A DNA stretch of 8,134 nt, from positions 23,509-31,642 of the forward strand of contig DDYL01000018.1 in assembly GCA_002347925.1 (NCBI GenBank), given 5' to 3'. The position numbers and the translations under genes were made by a program. Below, piece by piece: positions 1 through 6,643 of this stretch (its first letter is position 1; each line of letters opens with the position of its first letter). The notes below the pieces were generated by a model. The model saw only the letters and a list, made by a program, of their open reading frames with translations. It did not search any database and was not told the DNA's origin. This DNA comes from Chloroflexi bacterium UBA2235. GTDB taxonomy: Bacteria; Chloroflexota; UBA11872; UBA12225.

Positions 1-378
1 ATCAACTGGAGCGGAGCTCCGCAAGGAACCGTCTCATTCGCTGTGACAATGCATACTCAAGTCAATATCTTCGTGTCCCACGCCTACCTTGTTGTGTACG
101 ACCTTCCTAAGTCGGTACATGGTTTGCCGACAAATAGCAGGAATATTGGCATATTTGGTTCAAACAGCATTAACGACCGGCGGGAGTACGCACCACCCTG
201 TTCCAGGGGCCCAGGGATGAAGGATTACGTAGTCACGGTCTTTGCGCTCAATTCCGTGCCGAAGTTGACGAACCGAAAACAGGGCGTGACCCGGCAAGAG
301 CTTCTGTCCAGCTTCAGCCATATGACACTGGACAGCGCAACACTCAAGACCAGCTACGCACGACCAACCAATCCATGA
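1..378 (+). CDS. PEBP/YbhB-like protein, 3' part (5' end outside window)
   Basis: The reading frame is open from base 1, so the gene begins upstream and only its last 125 codons are here; the ATG at 43 is internal. The visible part matches the phosphatidylethanolamine-binding protein fold. Residues 3-17 contain NWSGAPQGTVSFAVTM (family pattern W-S-G-A-P-x-G-T-x-S-F-A). Next come VVYDLPKSVHGLP (the family's 'V-Y-D-I-P' strand and turn), EYAPPCSRGPGMKDY and TVFALN (the anion-site loop and strand), and VTRQELL...MTLDSATL..SYAR at the C-terminus. The DPDAP-type ligand motif that normally follows 'SFA' is absent, and a Lys stands where many members have His before the Tyr. Both features recall the extracytoplasmic YHYH-PEBP subgroup, though the N-terminus that would confirm this is missing. 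The ligand and role are unknown. The gene converges with the hydrolase gene, leaving 61 bp between their stop codons. Confidence 0.82.
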   Translation: MNWSGAPQGTVSFAVTMHTQVNIFVSHAYLVVYDLPKSVHGLPTNSRNIGIFGSNSINDRREYAPPCSRGPGMKDYVVTVFALNSVPKLTNRKQGVTRQELLSSFSHMTLDSATLKTSYARPTNP

Positions 379-439
379 CAGCGTGTTGGAGAAGGACCCT
401 GGCGGGCATTAGTCTCGTGTCGAGTGATTGCGAGATGTT

Positions 440-1210
440 TCAACCGATCGAGATGTGGACGCTTGAAGCGGTTGCGCACCAGAATTTCTCGATATATCCA
501 ACGACGAGGTCTGTCGCCTCTTCATGGGACACATACGGAGGCTTCGCTGGATTGTACATACAATCCGTGAGATCCCTCAAGAGGATCGGCGAAAACCCCC
601 ACCTGACGAGTTGCTTGATGGCAAATGTTCGGTTTAGGATGCACATGTTGGTGTGGACGCCTGCAATGAAGACTTCTTCGATGCCGCGGGCTGAATAGTA
701 TTTCCACAGTTCGGTCCCGTCGGCTGACACGACATCACACGCGTCGTCAATCCCAATCGCTGCATGCTGGCGTGTCCACGGGTATGACATGCCTTTCTTA
801 TGCTTGGGATGGTCGGGGTCCGGACAGGTGTCGCACGGGTCGGTCGCATCGATCGGTAGCGGCGGAACCTTACGGGGCCTGTCTGCCGGGGGAGAAGCGT
901 CAACTGAACTAGAAACCGTCAGTAAGCGCTCGCGGGCGGGCGTCCCGTCATAAAAATCTATGGTGTCGGAGGGTGCGTGGACGATCAGCGCGCCCGCGCT
1001 ACGGAACCGCTCAACCAACATGGCGATACCGGGCAAAAGGCGGGCGAGACGCTCTTCGGCTCCCCGGCAGGTATGCCGATCCCAGACGTCACACAGCACT
1101 AGTGCCGTGCGGGCCGGATCGCACACCCGAGTTGTCTCGCTGGTTTCCCAAACGCGATACCCACCACGCTTTACCAAACGCTGAACACGTGCCTTGAAGT
1201 TGATCACCAT
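440..1210 (-). CDS. Isochorismatase-fold cysteine hydrolase, subgroup of unknown substrate
   Basis: This is a 256-residue protein of the isochorismatase/nicotinamidase fold. Numbering here is from an upstream GTG at 1222. ALVLCDVWD (residues 40-48) carries the first catalytic Asp (D45) after a hydrophobic strand. FIAGVHTNMCILNRTF (185-200) carries the nucleophile Cys194 in the family's G-x-x-T-x-x-C setting. RDLTDCMYNPAKPPYVSHEEATDLVV (216-241) forms the following strand and loop. The Lys that completes the usual Asp-Lys-Cys triad is not visible at its normal place: the segment reads DACDVVSADGTELW. As I recall, bacterial homologues with PWTRQ, GVHTNMC and TD-x-MYNP motifs share this, so it looks like a subgroup trait. 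The family usually hydrolyses amides or vinyl ethers; the substrate here is unknown. I chose the ATG at 1210 because AAGGGTGGG lies 7 nt upstream, whereas the GTG at 1222 has no spaced ribosome site. It is the last gene of the minus-strand cluster. Confidence 0.85.
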   Translation of the reverse strand: MVINFKARVQRLVKRGGYRVWETSETTRVCDPARTALVLCDVWDRHTCRGAEERLARLLPGIAMLVERFRSAGALIVHAPSDTIDFYDGTPARERLLTVSSSVDASPPADRPRKVPPLPIDATDPCDTCPDPDHPKHKKGMSYPWTRQHAAIGIDDACDVVSADGTELWKYYSARGIEEVFIAGVHTNMCILNRTFAIKQLVRWGFSPILLRDLTDCMYNPAKPPYVSHEEATDLVVGYIEKFWCATASSVHISIG

Positions 1211-1217
1211 CTGGTTA

Positions 1218-1226
1218 CCCACCCTT
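1218..1226 (-). promoter_or_regulatory. Ribosome binding site of the hydrolase gene
   Basis: Read on the minus strand the bases are AAGGGTGGG, ending 7 nt before the ATG at 1210. An in-frame GTG at 1222 lies inside this element and has no properly spaced site of its own. The position therefore favours the ATG and a protein four residues shorter. Confidence 0.5.
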
Positions 1227-1263
1227 CGAGTTCGCCCCTAGCCCAAGCGCACTGCCCCCCATC

Positions 1264-1283
1264 CACCATGCCCGTGCATGGTG
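1264..1283 (-). other. Perfect 8-bp stem-loop abutting the reductase stop codon
   Basis: CACCATGC (1264-1271) and GCATGGTG (1276-1283) are perfectly complementary around a 4-nt loop. The structure begins at the base directly after the reductase stop codon on the minus strand. It is followed by GATGGGGGG rather than a T-run, so it does not look like a standard intrinsic terminator. In the message it could act as a processing or stability element between the reductase and the hydrolase, 54 nt before the hydrolase ATG. The function is inferred; the pairing is visible. Confidence 0.5.
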
Positions 1284-2279
1284 TCAGGCAGGCAACTCGT
1301 GCACCTGTCCTGCCGCCCCCTGCATGATGCCGTCCAGTTCGCCGAGTACCTCGTCGTCTATCGACAAGTCGAGTGCGCCGAGATTGTCATCAACCTCGGA
1401 TGGTCGACGGCAACCGACCAAAGCCGTTGCGACAACTTCATCGCGGAGCACCCATGCCAATGCAAGTTGGGGTAGCGAAACCCCAACTCGAGCGGCAACG
1501 TCCATCAACCGGTCCACAACGTCGAGGTTTTGTGGCAGGTTCTCTTCGGTTAGGAGGGGTTGGCGGAATGCCATTCCCCGGCTCCTCCAATCAGTTGCGT
1601 CCAGTCGGGTGGCTCGAACCCACGTACCTGAAAGAAGCCCGTGAGCCAGCGAACCGTATGCCATGACTGAGATGTCCAGCTCCCGGCAGGTCTCAAACGC
1701 GTGAATCTCCCATCGGCGGTCGAACAAGTTGTAGCCCACTTGATTCGTGACCAGTGGTGCCAACTGCTTGCACGCACGCAATTGCGGTGGCGAAAAGTTC
1801 GAGACACCAACGTACCTCACCTTTCCGGAATCGCGTGCGCTAACAAGAACCTCCATCGTTTCTTGGAATGGCACGTTCACATCCGGCCAGTGGACCATCC
1901 ACACGTCAAGGTAATCGGTCCGAAGTCGACGCAATTGCTCGTGGAGACCCCCGGGTCCATCAAGAATTGCAGCCCGTGAACTATCCCGCCTGAACGGCCG
2001 CGGGTTTGCTTCCTGGTCCCAATGCAAACCGCACTTCGAGACCAGGACGATGTCCTTCCGGCGCGGTCCGAGCATTTCACCGAGGACTGTCTCAGCGCGG
2101 CCATGTCCGTACGCGGGTGCCGTGTCAAACAATGTCACTCCGACGTCAATGGCGCGGTCAACCGCAAGGGCCATCTCTCGATCATCAATCGGTCCGTAGT
2201 CCTCCGCCCCCATTGGCCAGCAACCGAAACCGATGGCGGAAACCAGCGGGCCGTGAGACCCCATCGCCCGGTACTTCAT
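1284..2279 (-). CDS. Aldo/keto reductase family oxidoreductase
   Basis: This is a 331-residue NAD(P)H-dependent oxidoreductase with the full aldo/keto reductase plan and usual length. The four catalytic residues are at expected spacing: D52 and Y57 in TLFDTAPAYGHGRAE, K82 in VLVSKCG, and H130 in DYLDVWMVHWPD. Further signatures are the N-terminal SAIGFGCWPMG, KVRYVGVSNFS (153-163), the NQVGYNLFDR strand (179-188) and a C-terminal cofactor region around ALVGCRRPSEVDDNLGAL. The start ATG at 2279 has GGAAAGGA (2290-2297 on the minus strand) 10 nt upstream. It lies 77 bp downstream of the dehydratase and 73 bp before the hydrolase, all on the same strand, so co-transcription is likely. Next to a sugar-acid dehydratase, a role as a sugar or aldehyde dehydrogenase feeding that enzyme is plausible. 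The substrate cannot be read from the sequence. Confidence 0.93.
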   Translation of the reverse strand: MKYRAMGSHGPLVSAIGFGCWPMGAEDYGPIDDREMALAVDRAIDVGVTLFDTAPAYGHGRAETVLGEMLGPRRKDIVLVSKCGLHWDQEANPRPFRRDSSRAAILDGPGGLHEQLRRLRTDYLDVWMVHWPDVNVPFQETMEVLVSARDSGKVRYVGVSNFSPPQLRACKQLAPLVTNQVGYNLFDRRWEIHAFETCRELDISVMAYGSLAHGLLSGTWVRATRLDATDWRSRGMAFRQPLLTEENLPQNLDVVDRLMDVAARVGVSLPQLALAWVLRDEVVATALVGCRRPSEVDDNLGALDLSIDDEVLGELDGIMQGAAGQVHELPA

Positions 2280-2356
2280 TGCTGATCGGTCCTTTCCGCC
2301 TGAGTTCCAACCCGTGCCGGCAACTTCATCACTGCGATCGATGCCTCGGGGGCAAA

Positions 2357-3496
2357 TTACCCGTCAATCCGGTGACGTGCGAGTACGCCCTCATCCAGGG
2401 TTACGCCAAGGCCAGGTCCAGCCGGCACCGCGAGCATCCCGTCACGAGGAATTAGCAAGTCCCCAGTCAAGTCAAGTTGCTGCGACGGCATGACGTGGGG
2501 CACTGGAACCTCCTGGATCAGGAAGTTCGGGATCGTCGCGTCAAGGTGGAGCGACGCCGCAAGAGCGATCGGTCCGTACCAGGCATGCGGAGCAACTTGC
2601 ACAAAGTGGCATTCAGCCAAACCGGAGATCAACCTGGCTTCAAAGATGCCACCACAGTGCGCAACATCCACCTGGATCACTTCGACCGCCTGATGGTTCA
2701 AGAGATCCTGAAATCCCCATTTGGTGTACACCCGCTCGCCCGTGGCCAGAGGGACTGCAACCATGTCACGGACCTTGCGCATCGCCGCGGGGCTTTCCGG
2801 TGCAACGATTTCCTCAATGAAAAATGGCCGGTACTCAGCAAGCGAATTGGCAACCCGAATCGCCGCGGCGACGCCAAACCTGCCGTGCGTGTCGATGGCA
2901 ATCTCCACGTCGGGACCAACTGCGTCTCGGACCGCACTTACGATCGCACCAACGTGCCTGATGCCCGCCTGGTCAATGGTGTCCCTGATCGTTCCGAAAG
3001 GAGCGATCTTGATTGCACGGTAGCCCCGCGCCACCGCCTCGAGCGCACGGTCACGGTACCGGCCCGGCATGTGGGACCGTTCCCCCTGGGGAAGGAAGGG
3101 ATCGGATCCAAGCGAGAAGAACATATGGTTCGCGTAGACAGGAACCACGGTACGGATTGCGCCGCCGATCAGGTCGTAGACAGGCATACCCGCCGCCTTG
3201 CCCTTGATATCCCAAAGGGCATGCTCAATCCCGCTGATCGCCGCAAGCAGCAGATTGCCACCGCGGACGTTGTGATACCGCGCATACATCCGCTGCCAAA
3301 GGTCTTGGATGCGTCGCGGATCCTCACCAACAACCCAAGAAGCCAACTGCCGAACGACAGATGCCGCCATGAACGGCTCGGTAGTGGTCGCTTCGCCGTA
3401 ACCGAAGATTCCGGTATCGGTATCAACCCGCACGAAACACCAGACCCTTTCAAGCCCGGCGTCAAACAGGATCGGCTCAAGCGCGGTAATCCTCAC
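2357..3496 (-). CDS. Enolase-superfamily dehydratase, galactonate dehydratase-like (MR/MLE)
   Basis: This 379-residue protein has a capping domain at about residues 1-120, including the family segment ISGIEHALWDIKGKAAGMPV, and a (beta/alpha) barrel after it. The Mg2+ ligands are D202 (AIDTHGRF), E228 (FFIEE) and E254 (ATGER). H204 is the second catalytic base in the D-x-H motif, and D277-H304 form the His-Asp dyad (QVDVAHCGG and VAPHAWYGPIALAASLH). The spacings D202-E228-E254-D277-H304 (26, 26, 23, 27) equal those I recall for E. coli galactonate dehydratase (183, 209, 235, 258, 285). This supports sugar-acid dehydration rather than mandelate-type racemisation. The exact sugar acid is open. 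The start is GTG at 3496 with AAAGGTG about 10 nt upstream; the N-terminus MRITALEPILF fits the family. It is the first gene of the minus-strand cluster and diverges from the acyl-CoA ligase gene. Confidence 0.92.
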   Translation of the reverse strand: MRITALEPILFDAGLERVWCFVRVDTDTGIFGYGEATTTEPFMAASVVRQLASWVVGEDPRRIQDLWQRMYARYHNVRGGNLLLAAISGIEHALWDIKGKAAGMPVYDLIGGAIRTVVPVYANHMFFSLGSDPFLPQGERSHMPGRYRDRALEAVARGYRAIKIAPFGTIRDTIDQAGIRHVGAIVSAVRDAVGPDVEIAIDTHGRFGVAAAIRVANSLAEYRPFFIEEIVAPESPAAMRKVRDMVAVPLATGERVYTKWGFQDLLNHQAVEVIQVDVAHCGGIFEARLISGLAECHFVQVAPHAWYGPIALAASLHLDATIPNFLIQEVPVPHVMPSQQLDLTGDLLIPRDGMLAVPAGPGLGVTLDEGVLARHRIDG

Positions 3497-3644
3497 GGTT
3501 CCACCGCACCTTTATATAGATGCGCTATTTGCTGAGGAAAATGCGGCCGACGCCAGTCCGCAGCTACAACCAACGGTGACTACACCCATCGGACCTCGGA
3601 ACCATGGCACTCACTCAACCTCAAACTATCTCACCGGTTATCCC

Positions 3645-3673
3645 TTGCGCCCCCGCCTCGGGTGGCATACGCT
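3645..3673 (+). promoter_or_regulatory. Candidate promoter of the acyl-CoA ligase gene
   Basis: TTGCGC (3645-3650) is followed after exactly 17 bp by TACGCT (3668-3673), a TAnnnT-type -10 box common in high-GC bacteria. Transcription would start about 7 nt later and leave a leader of roughly 15-20 nt holding the ribosome site at 3684. Both hexamers are only partial matches, so this is a prediction. The rest of the 199-bp divergent gap (3497-3695) holds a short GGTG-ACTA-CACC inverted repeat at 3575-3586 and nothing else I can name. Confidence 0.35.
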
Positions 3674-3683
3674 GGGGCTGAGT

Positions 3684-3690
3684 GGAGAGA
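3684..3690 (+). promoter_or_regulatory. Ribosome binding site deciding the ligase start
   Basis: GGAGAGA ends 5 nt before the ATG at 3696. An in-frame GTG at 3576 would add 40 residues but has no ribosome site. The added residues do not resemble the family N-terminus, and they would cover the candidate promoter. The ATG at 3696 is therefore preferred. Confidence 0.7.
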
Positions 3691-3695
3691 CCGGC

Positions 3696-5762
3696 ATGAC
3701 CGAATCAAAACCAGCGTGGGACCGCGACCATAGCGTGTCATTCGCGTGGGCACCGGGATCCGCTGAACACCAGAGAAGTCGCCTTGCCCGACTAATCGAA
3801 GTCGCAGGCTTGACTTCCCTGGACGAGTTCAGGCGCCAAAGCGCAACTGACCCGGCATGGTTCTGGCAGCAGATGATCGAGCAAATTGGGGTCGTCTGGA
3901 AATCTCCACCTTCGCGCACCCTTGACCTATCGCGCGGGCGTGAGTTTGCCACCTTCTTTCCAGACGCGGGGTTCAACTACACCGAACAGGCGCTCGACCA
4001 CTGGATCGAAAACGGGCGTGCCGACCACCCCGCCATCGTCTGGGAAGGCGAGGAAGGTTCAACGCGCACCCTCACCTATCTCCAGTTGCTCGCCGAAGTG
4101 TCAAAGGCATCGCATGGCTTGGCCGCTCTCGGGGTGCGCCGCGGGGATCGCGTTGGAATCTTCATGCCATTGATCGTCGAGTGTGCTGTCGCAATGCTTG
4201 CTTGTAGTCGGGTCGGAGCAATCTTCACTCCAATCTTCTCGGGGTTTGGCGCCTCGGCGGTTGCGACGAGGCTCAACGACTGCGACGCGACAGTGCTGAT
4301 CACGGTTGACGGTGCATACCGCCGGGGCAAGGCGGTGAACCTGAAGGCTATCGCAGATGAGGCGGTTGTCCTAGCACCGTGTGTCCAAAGCGTTGTCGTT
4401 GCCCGTCGCCTGTCTGAAAGTGATCGTGGCACGACGCCGTGGGTTGAAAGTCGCGACCACTGGTGGGATGAGGTCCTTTCCGGCCAACCAGTTCACCATC
4501 AAGCCGCGCCCACTATGGCAAATGACCCGTACATGGTGATTTACACGTCTGGCACCACTGGCCAACCAAAGGGCACACGACACATCCACGCCGGGTTCCC
4601 ACTCAAGTCGGCTGCCGACCAGATCGTGCTGTTCGACGTCCAGAGTGACGACCGGGTTTGCTGGTATTCCGACCCGGGATGGATGATGGCGCCGTGGCTC
4701 ATCAAGGGCCCATTGTTGCTCGGCGCGACGGTGTGCCTCTACGACGGCGCTCCCGATTGGCCTGACGCAGGGCGTCTGTGGGAGTACATTGCCAAGCATC
4801 AGGTGAGCGTGTTCGGAATTGCCCCGACAGCGATCCGAAGCCTGATGCGACACGGATCGGATCCGGTTCACCGCCACGACCGGTCGTCGTTGCGCGCGCT
4901 TGGGTCGAGCGGTGAACCGTGGACGCCTGAAGCATGGTGGTGGTTCTTCGGCGAGGTCGGTCAGGGACGATGTCCCGTCATTAACTATTCCGGTGGGACT
5001 GAGATATCCGGTGGCATCGTGGGATGCACCACCATCGAACCCCAGCAGCCGTGCGGGTTCACCGGCGCCGTACCCGGAATGTCGGTAGACGTCATTGATC
5101 CTGATGGGAACCCGGTCAGGGGTGAGGTTGGTGAACTCGTCGTCACACAACCGTGGGTCGGCATGACCCAGAGTTTCTGGGGCGGACCACCACCAGGCCA
5201 TCCACAACACAATCCTGCACGTCAAGCCGCCGCCGATCGTCGGTACCTGGAGACGTATTGGACCCGTCCAGACCAATCGGGGACCTGGGTACATGGAGAC
5301 TGGGCGCAGATCACTCCGGACGGAAGTTGGTACATCCTTGGGCGGTCTGACGACACGATCAAGGTTGCTGGCAAGCGACTGGGACCCGCAGAAGTCGAAG
5401 CGTCGGTGCTGTCCCATCCCGATATTCTCGAGGCCGCGGCATGTGGGTTACCAGATGACTTGAAAGGCGAGATCCTCGCCGTTGTCGCGGTCCCGCGCGA
5501 TTCAAGTGATGCGAATGACCCTGAACGAGCGGCCAACCTCGCGACCCAAGTCGCGGAAAACGTCGTCCGGGATCTCGGCAAGACCCTTCGCCCGAGCCCT
5601 GTCGTGATCGTCTCAGAACTTCCCAAGACCAAGTCTGGAAAGGTCATGCGTCGGGTCGTCCGCGCCGTTCTGGCGTCCGACCCGAACATGGGCGACTTGT
5701 CGGGACTGGACAACCCGTCAGCGATTGAACTTCTCAAGACCGTCGTGGCTCGCTCTCACTGA
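3696..5762 (+). CDS. AMP-forming acyl-CoA synthetase (acetyl-CoA synthetase-like)
   Basis: This 688-residue ligase activates a carboxylic acid with ATP to an acyl-adenylate and then a CoA thioester. Motifs in order are an N-terminal cap with DPAWFWQQMIEQIGVVW; YTSGTTGQPKGT (283-294), the phosphate-binding loop; WYSDPGWMMAPW (323-334); YSGGTEISGG (431-440); HGDWAQITPDGSWYILGRSDD (534-553); KVAGKRLGPAEVE (556-568), the hinge region; and PKTKSGKVMRR (643-653), with the catalytic Lys649. That Lys is in the context known as a target of lysine acetylation in Acs. The Trp that narrows the acetate pocket in true acetyl-CoA synthetase (WWQTE) is replaced by small residues (YSGGTE), so a larger acyl group is likely. 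An extra proline/alanine-rich stretch of about 18 residues (498-515) sits between QSFWGG and RYLETYW. The length is otherwise usual. It diverges from the dehydratase operon. Confidence 0.93.
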   Translation: MTESKPAWDRDHSVSFAWAPGSAEHQRSRLARLIEVAGLTSLDEFRRQSATDPAWFWQQMIEQIGVVWKSPPSRTLDLSRGREFATFFPDAGFNYTEQALDHWIENGRADHPAIVWEGEEGSTRTLTYLQLLAEVSKASHGLAALGVRRGDRVGIFMPLIVECAVAMLACSRVGAIFTPIFSGFGASAVATRLNDCDATVLITVDGAYRRGKAVNLKAIADEAVVLAPCVQSVVVARRLSESDRGTTPWVESRDHWWDEVLSGQPVHHQAAPTMANDPYMVIYTSGTTGQPKGTRHIHAGFPLKSAADQIVLFDVQSDDRVCWYSDPGWMMAPWLIKGPLLLGATVCLYDGAPDWPDAGRLWEYIAKHQVSVFGIAPTAIRSLMRHGSDPVHRHDRSSLRALGSSGEPWTPEAWWWFFGEVGQGRCPVINYSGGTEISGGIVGCTTIEPQQPCGFTGAVPGMSVDVIDPDGNPVRGEVGELVVTQPWVGMTQSFWGGPPPGHPQHNPARQAAADRRYLETYWTRPDQSGTWVHGDWAQITPDGSWYILGRSDDTIKVAGKRLGPAEVEASVLSHPDILEAAACGLPDDLKGEILAVVAVPRDSSDANDPERAANLATQVAENVVRDLGKTLRPSPVVIVSELPKTKSGKVMRRVVRAVLASDPNMGDLSGLDNPSAIELLKTVVARSH

Positions 5763-5987
5763 AACGGCGCCTCCGCCAAGGCCGAAATCAGCGACCGACG
5801 GAGGCACCAGACCGCAAGCACGCCCAAGCGGGGGGACATGTGGCCCCGACCCGTCAATCTGCCGAAGGGGGCCAAGACACCGCGGCCTTCGCTTCGTTAC
5901 TCGGGCCACTATCTGCCCATGAGTTGGAGATCAACGGATCTCTGACCAAGTTATGTCAGGAAAGGCTTCAGGCAGGCACTTGGGGCG
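5763..5987. other. Convergent intergenic region with several inverted repeats
   Basis: I see no convincing coding frame or tRNA in these 225 bp between two convergent genes. They hold a series of stem-loops: GCCTCCG/CGGAGGC (5769-5775 with 5799-5805), CGGGG/CCCCG (5829-5833 with 5844-5848), CGAAGG/CCTTCG (5863-5868 with 5886-5891), GAGATC/GATCTC around a 4-nt loop (5927-5942), and CTGAC/GTCAG (5942-5946 with 5955-5959). None is followed by a clear T-run on either strand. They most likely contribute to transcription termination or mRNA 3'-end stability for one or both genes, but that is inference. Confidence 0.45.
5769..5848 (+). terminator. Possible hairpin terminator region of the acyl-CoA ligase
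   Basis: The first stem (7 bp, 23-nt loop) begins 7 nt after the ligase stop codon. A second GC-only 5-bp stem follows at 5829-5848. Such T-poor hairpins have been proposed as terminators in high-GC genomes. Without a T-run the call remains weak; Rho-dependent termination is equally possible. Confidence 0.25.
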
Positions 5988-6569
5988 TTAGCCGAGTTCC
6001 TGATCCTGGCTAAGTTCCGCCTCCCAAGACCGACCCGTGGCTTGGGCCGCCCAATCAGCAAACTGGGCTGTTCGCATGATGGACAGGAATGCGGGACGCC
6101 AGTACTCGAAGTCGCCGTTGTCTTCGGCCTCCGCAGATATCGTGAACTGGATGTCCTTCAGGTACATCACCCTAAGCCACCGTCTCCACGTCAATCCCGC
6201 GCCGTCCCCGACAGGATCGGCAACATATGAGTGCTCGAGCTCCAAATCGACCATCGCCCCAACTGAGTCGGCGATTGATCGCTCGATTTGCGCGGAAGCG
6301 ATGGATCGGACCCCTGCCTCAAGCCCCTCCCTCAAGATGGTGGCGTCATCGGGTTCCACGTTCGTCGGCAACCGCCGAGCTTCCACGGATACAACTGCAC
6401 GACACGGCGCGAACGGCGGAGGCGTCAACTGGATCGGCACCCCGCCGGTTGCATTCCATTCGCGCGGATACAACAGTGACACATGGTGGTCAAGATCGCG
6501 CCACGCAAGGAACCCCGTAAATGAGGGGCGAGGAACGTCGCTAACGGACGGCAGACTTCGATCTGGCAT
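5988..6569 (-). CDS. Hypothetical protein, 193 residues, weak PsbP/DUF1795-like pattern
   Basis: I do not recognise this protein with confidence. It has no signal peptide or membrane segment, so it is probably cytoplasmic. The pattern F-x-A-W-R-D...VSLLYPREWNA (20-40), a Pro-rich strand QLTPPPFAPCRAVVSVEARRL (47-67), a helical acidic middle (75-110) and WLRVMYLKDIQFTISAEAED followed by YWRPAFLSIMRTAQF (131-170) recalls the PsbP/Mog1-like fold of DUF1795-type proteins, in which 'YP-x-W' follows the first strand. This resemblance is by eye only. No Shine-Dalgarno motif precedes the ATG at 6569, but a promoter-like TTGAAG-16-TACACT pair ends 6 nt before it, which suits a leaderless message. It diverges from the solute-binding-protein gene across 201 bp, so a functional link is possible. 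The stop codon lies within a 6-bp inverted repeat (TTAGCC 5988-5993, GGCTAA 6008-6013). Confidence 0.72.
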   Translation of the reverse strand: MPDRSLPSVSDVPRPSFTGFLAWRDLDHHVSLLYPREWNATGGVPIQLTPPPFAPCRAVVSVEARRLPTNVEPDDATILREGLEAGVRSIASAQIERSIADSVGAMVDLELEHSYVADPVGDGAGLTWRRWLRVMYLKDIQFTISAEAEDNGDFEYWRPAFLSIMRTAQFADWAAQATGRSWEAELSQDQELG

Positions 6570-6575
6570 TGGCCG

Positions 6576-6603
6576 AGTGTACGGGAGAGAAGCGGGACTT
6601 CAA
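6576..6603 (-). promoter_or_regulatory. Candidate leaderless promoter of the 193-residue gene
   Basis: On the minus strand TTGAAG (6603-6598) is separated by 16 bp from TACACT (6581-6576), and the ATG follows 6 nt later (6569). Transcription starting at the usual distance from the -10 box would begin at or next to the A of the ATG, which explains the lack of a ribosome binding site. Both hexamers match 4 of 6 consensus bases. Confidence 0.45.
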
Positions 6604-6643
6604 TATGAACCCAACGATGCGGGAACAAATCCAATTCGATCAG

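Noticed and set aside
412..435. TCTCG/CGAGA inverted repeat between the convergent PEBP and hydrolase genes
   Set aside because: The stem is only 5 bp with a long loop and no T-run; too weak to call a terminator.
375..698. Plus-strand frame whose ATG overlaps the PEBP stop codon
   Set aside because: The ATGA overlap looks like translational coupling, but most of the frame is antisense to the conserved C-terminus of the hydrolase and the product is featureless.
3511..3516. TATAAA on the minus strand just before the dehydratase start as a -10 box
   Set aside because: It has no credible -35 partner. It overlaps the AAAGGTG ribosome-site candidate, so a start there would remove the Shine-Dalgarno from the message.
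2477..3535. Long plus-strand open frame of 352 codons
   Set aside because: It lies wholly antisense to the dehydratase, whose active-site residues and spacings are intact. Its translation is rich in Arg, Asn and His with no recognisable motif, and it has no ribosome site.
3576..3695. 40-codon N-terminal extension of the acyl-CoA ligase from a GTG
   Set aside because: There is no ribosome site, the extension does not resemble the family, and a good GGAGAGA motif is correctly placed before the ATG at 3696.
4852..4866. Overlapping GGATC repeats inside the ligase gene
   Set aside because: They are explained by coding constraint and high GC; no repeat array or flanking structure is present.
4371..5417. 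Long minus-strand open frame of 348 codons
   Set aside because: It is antisense to the acyl-CoA ligase motifs and its product shows no family pattern; a by-product of GC-rich codon use.
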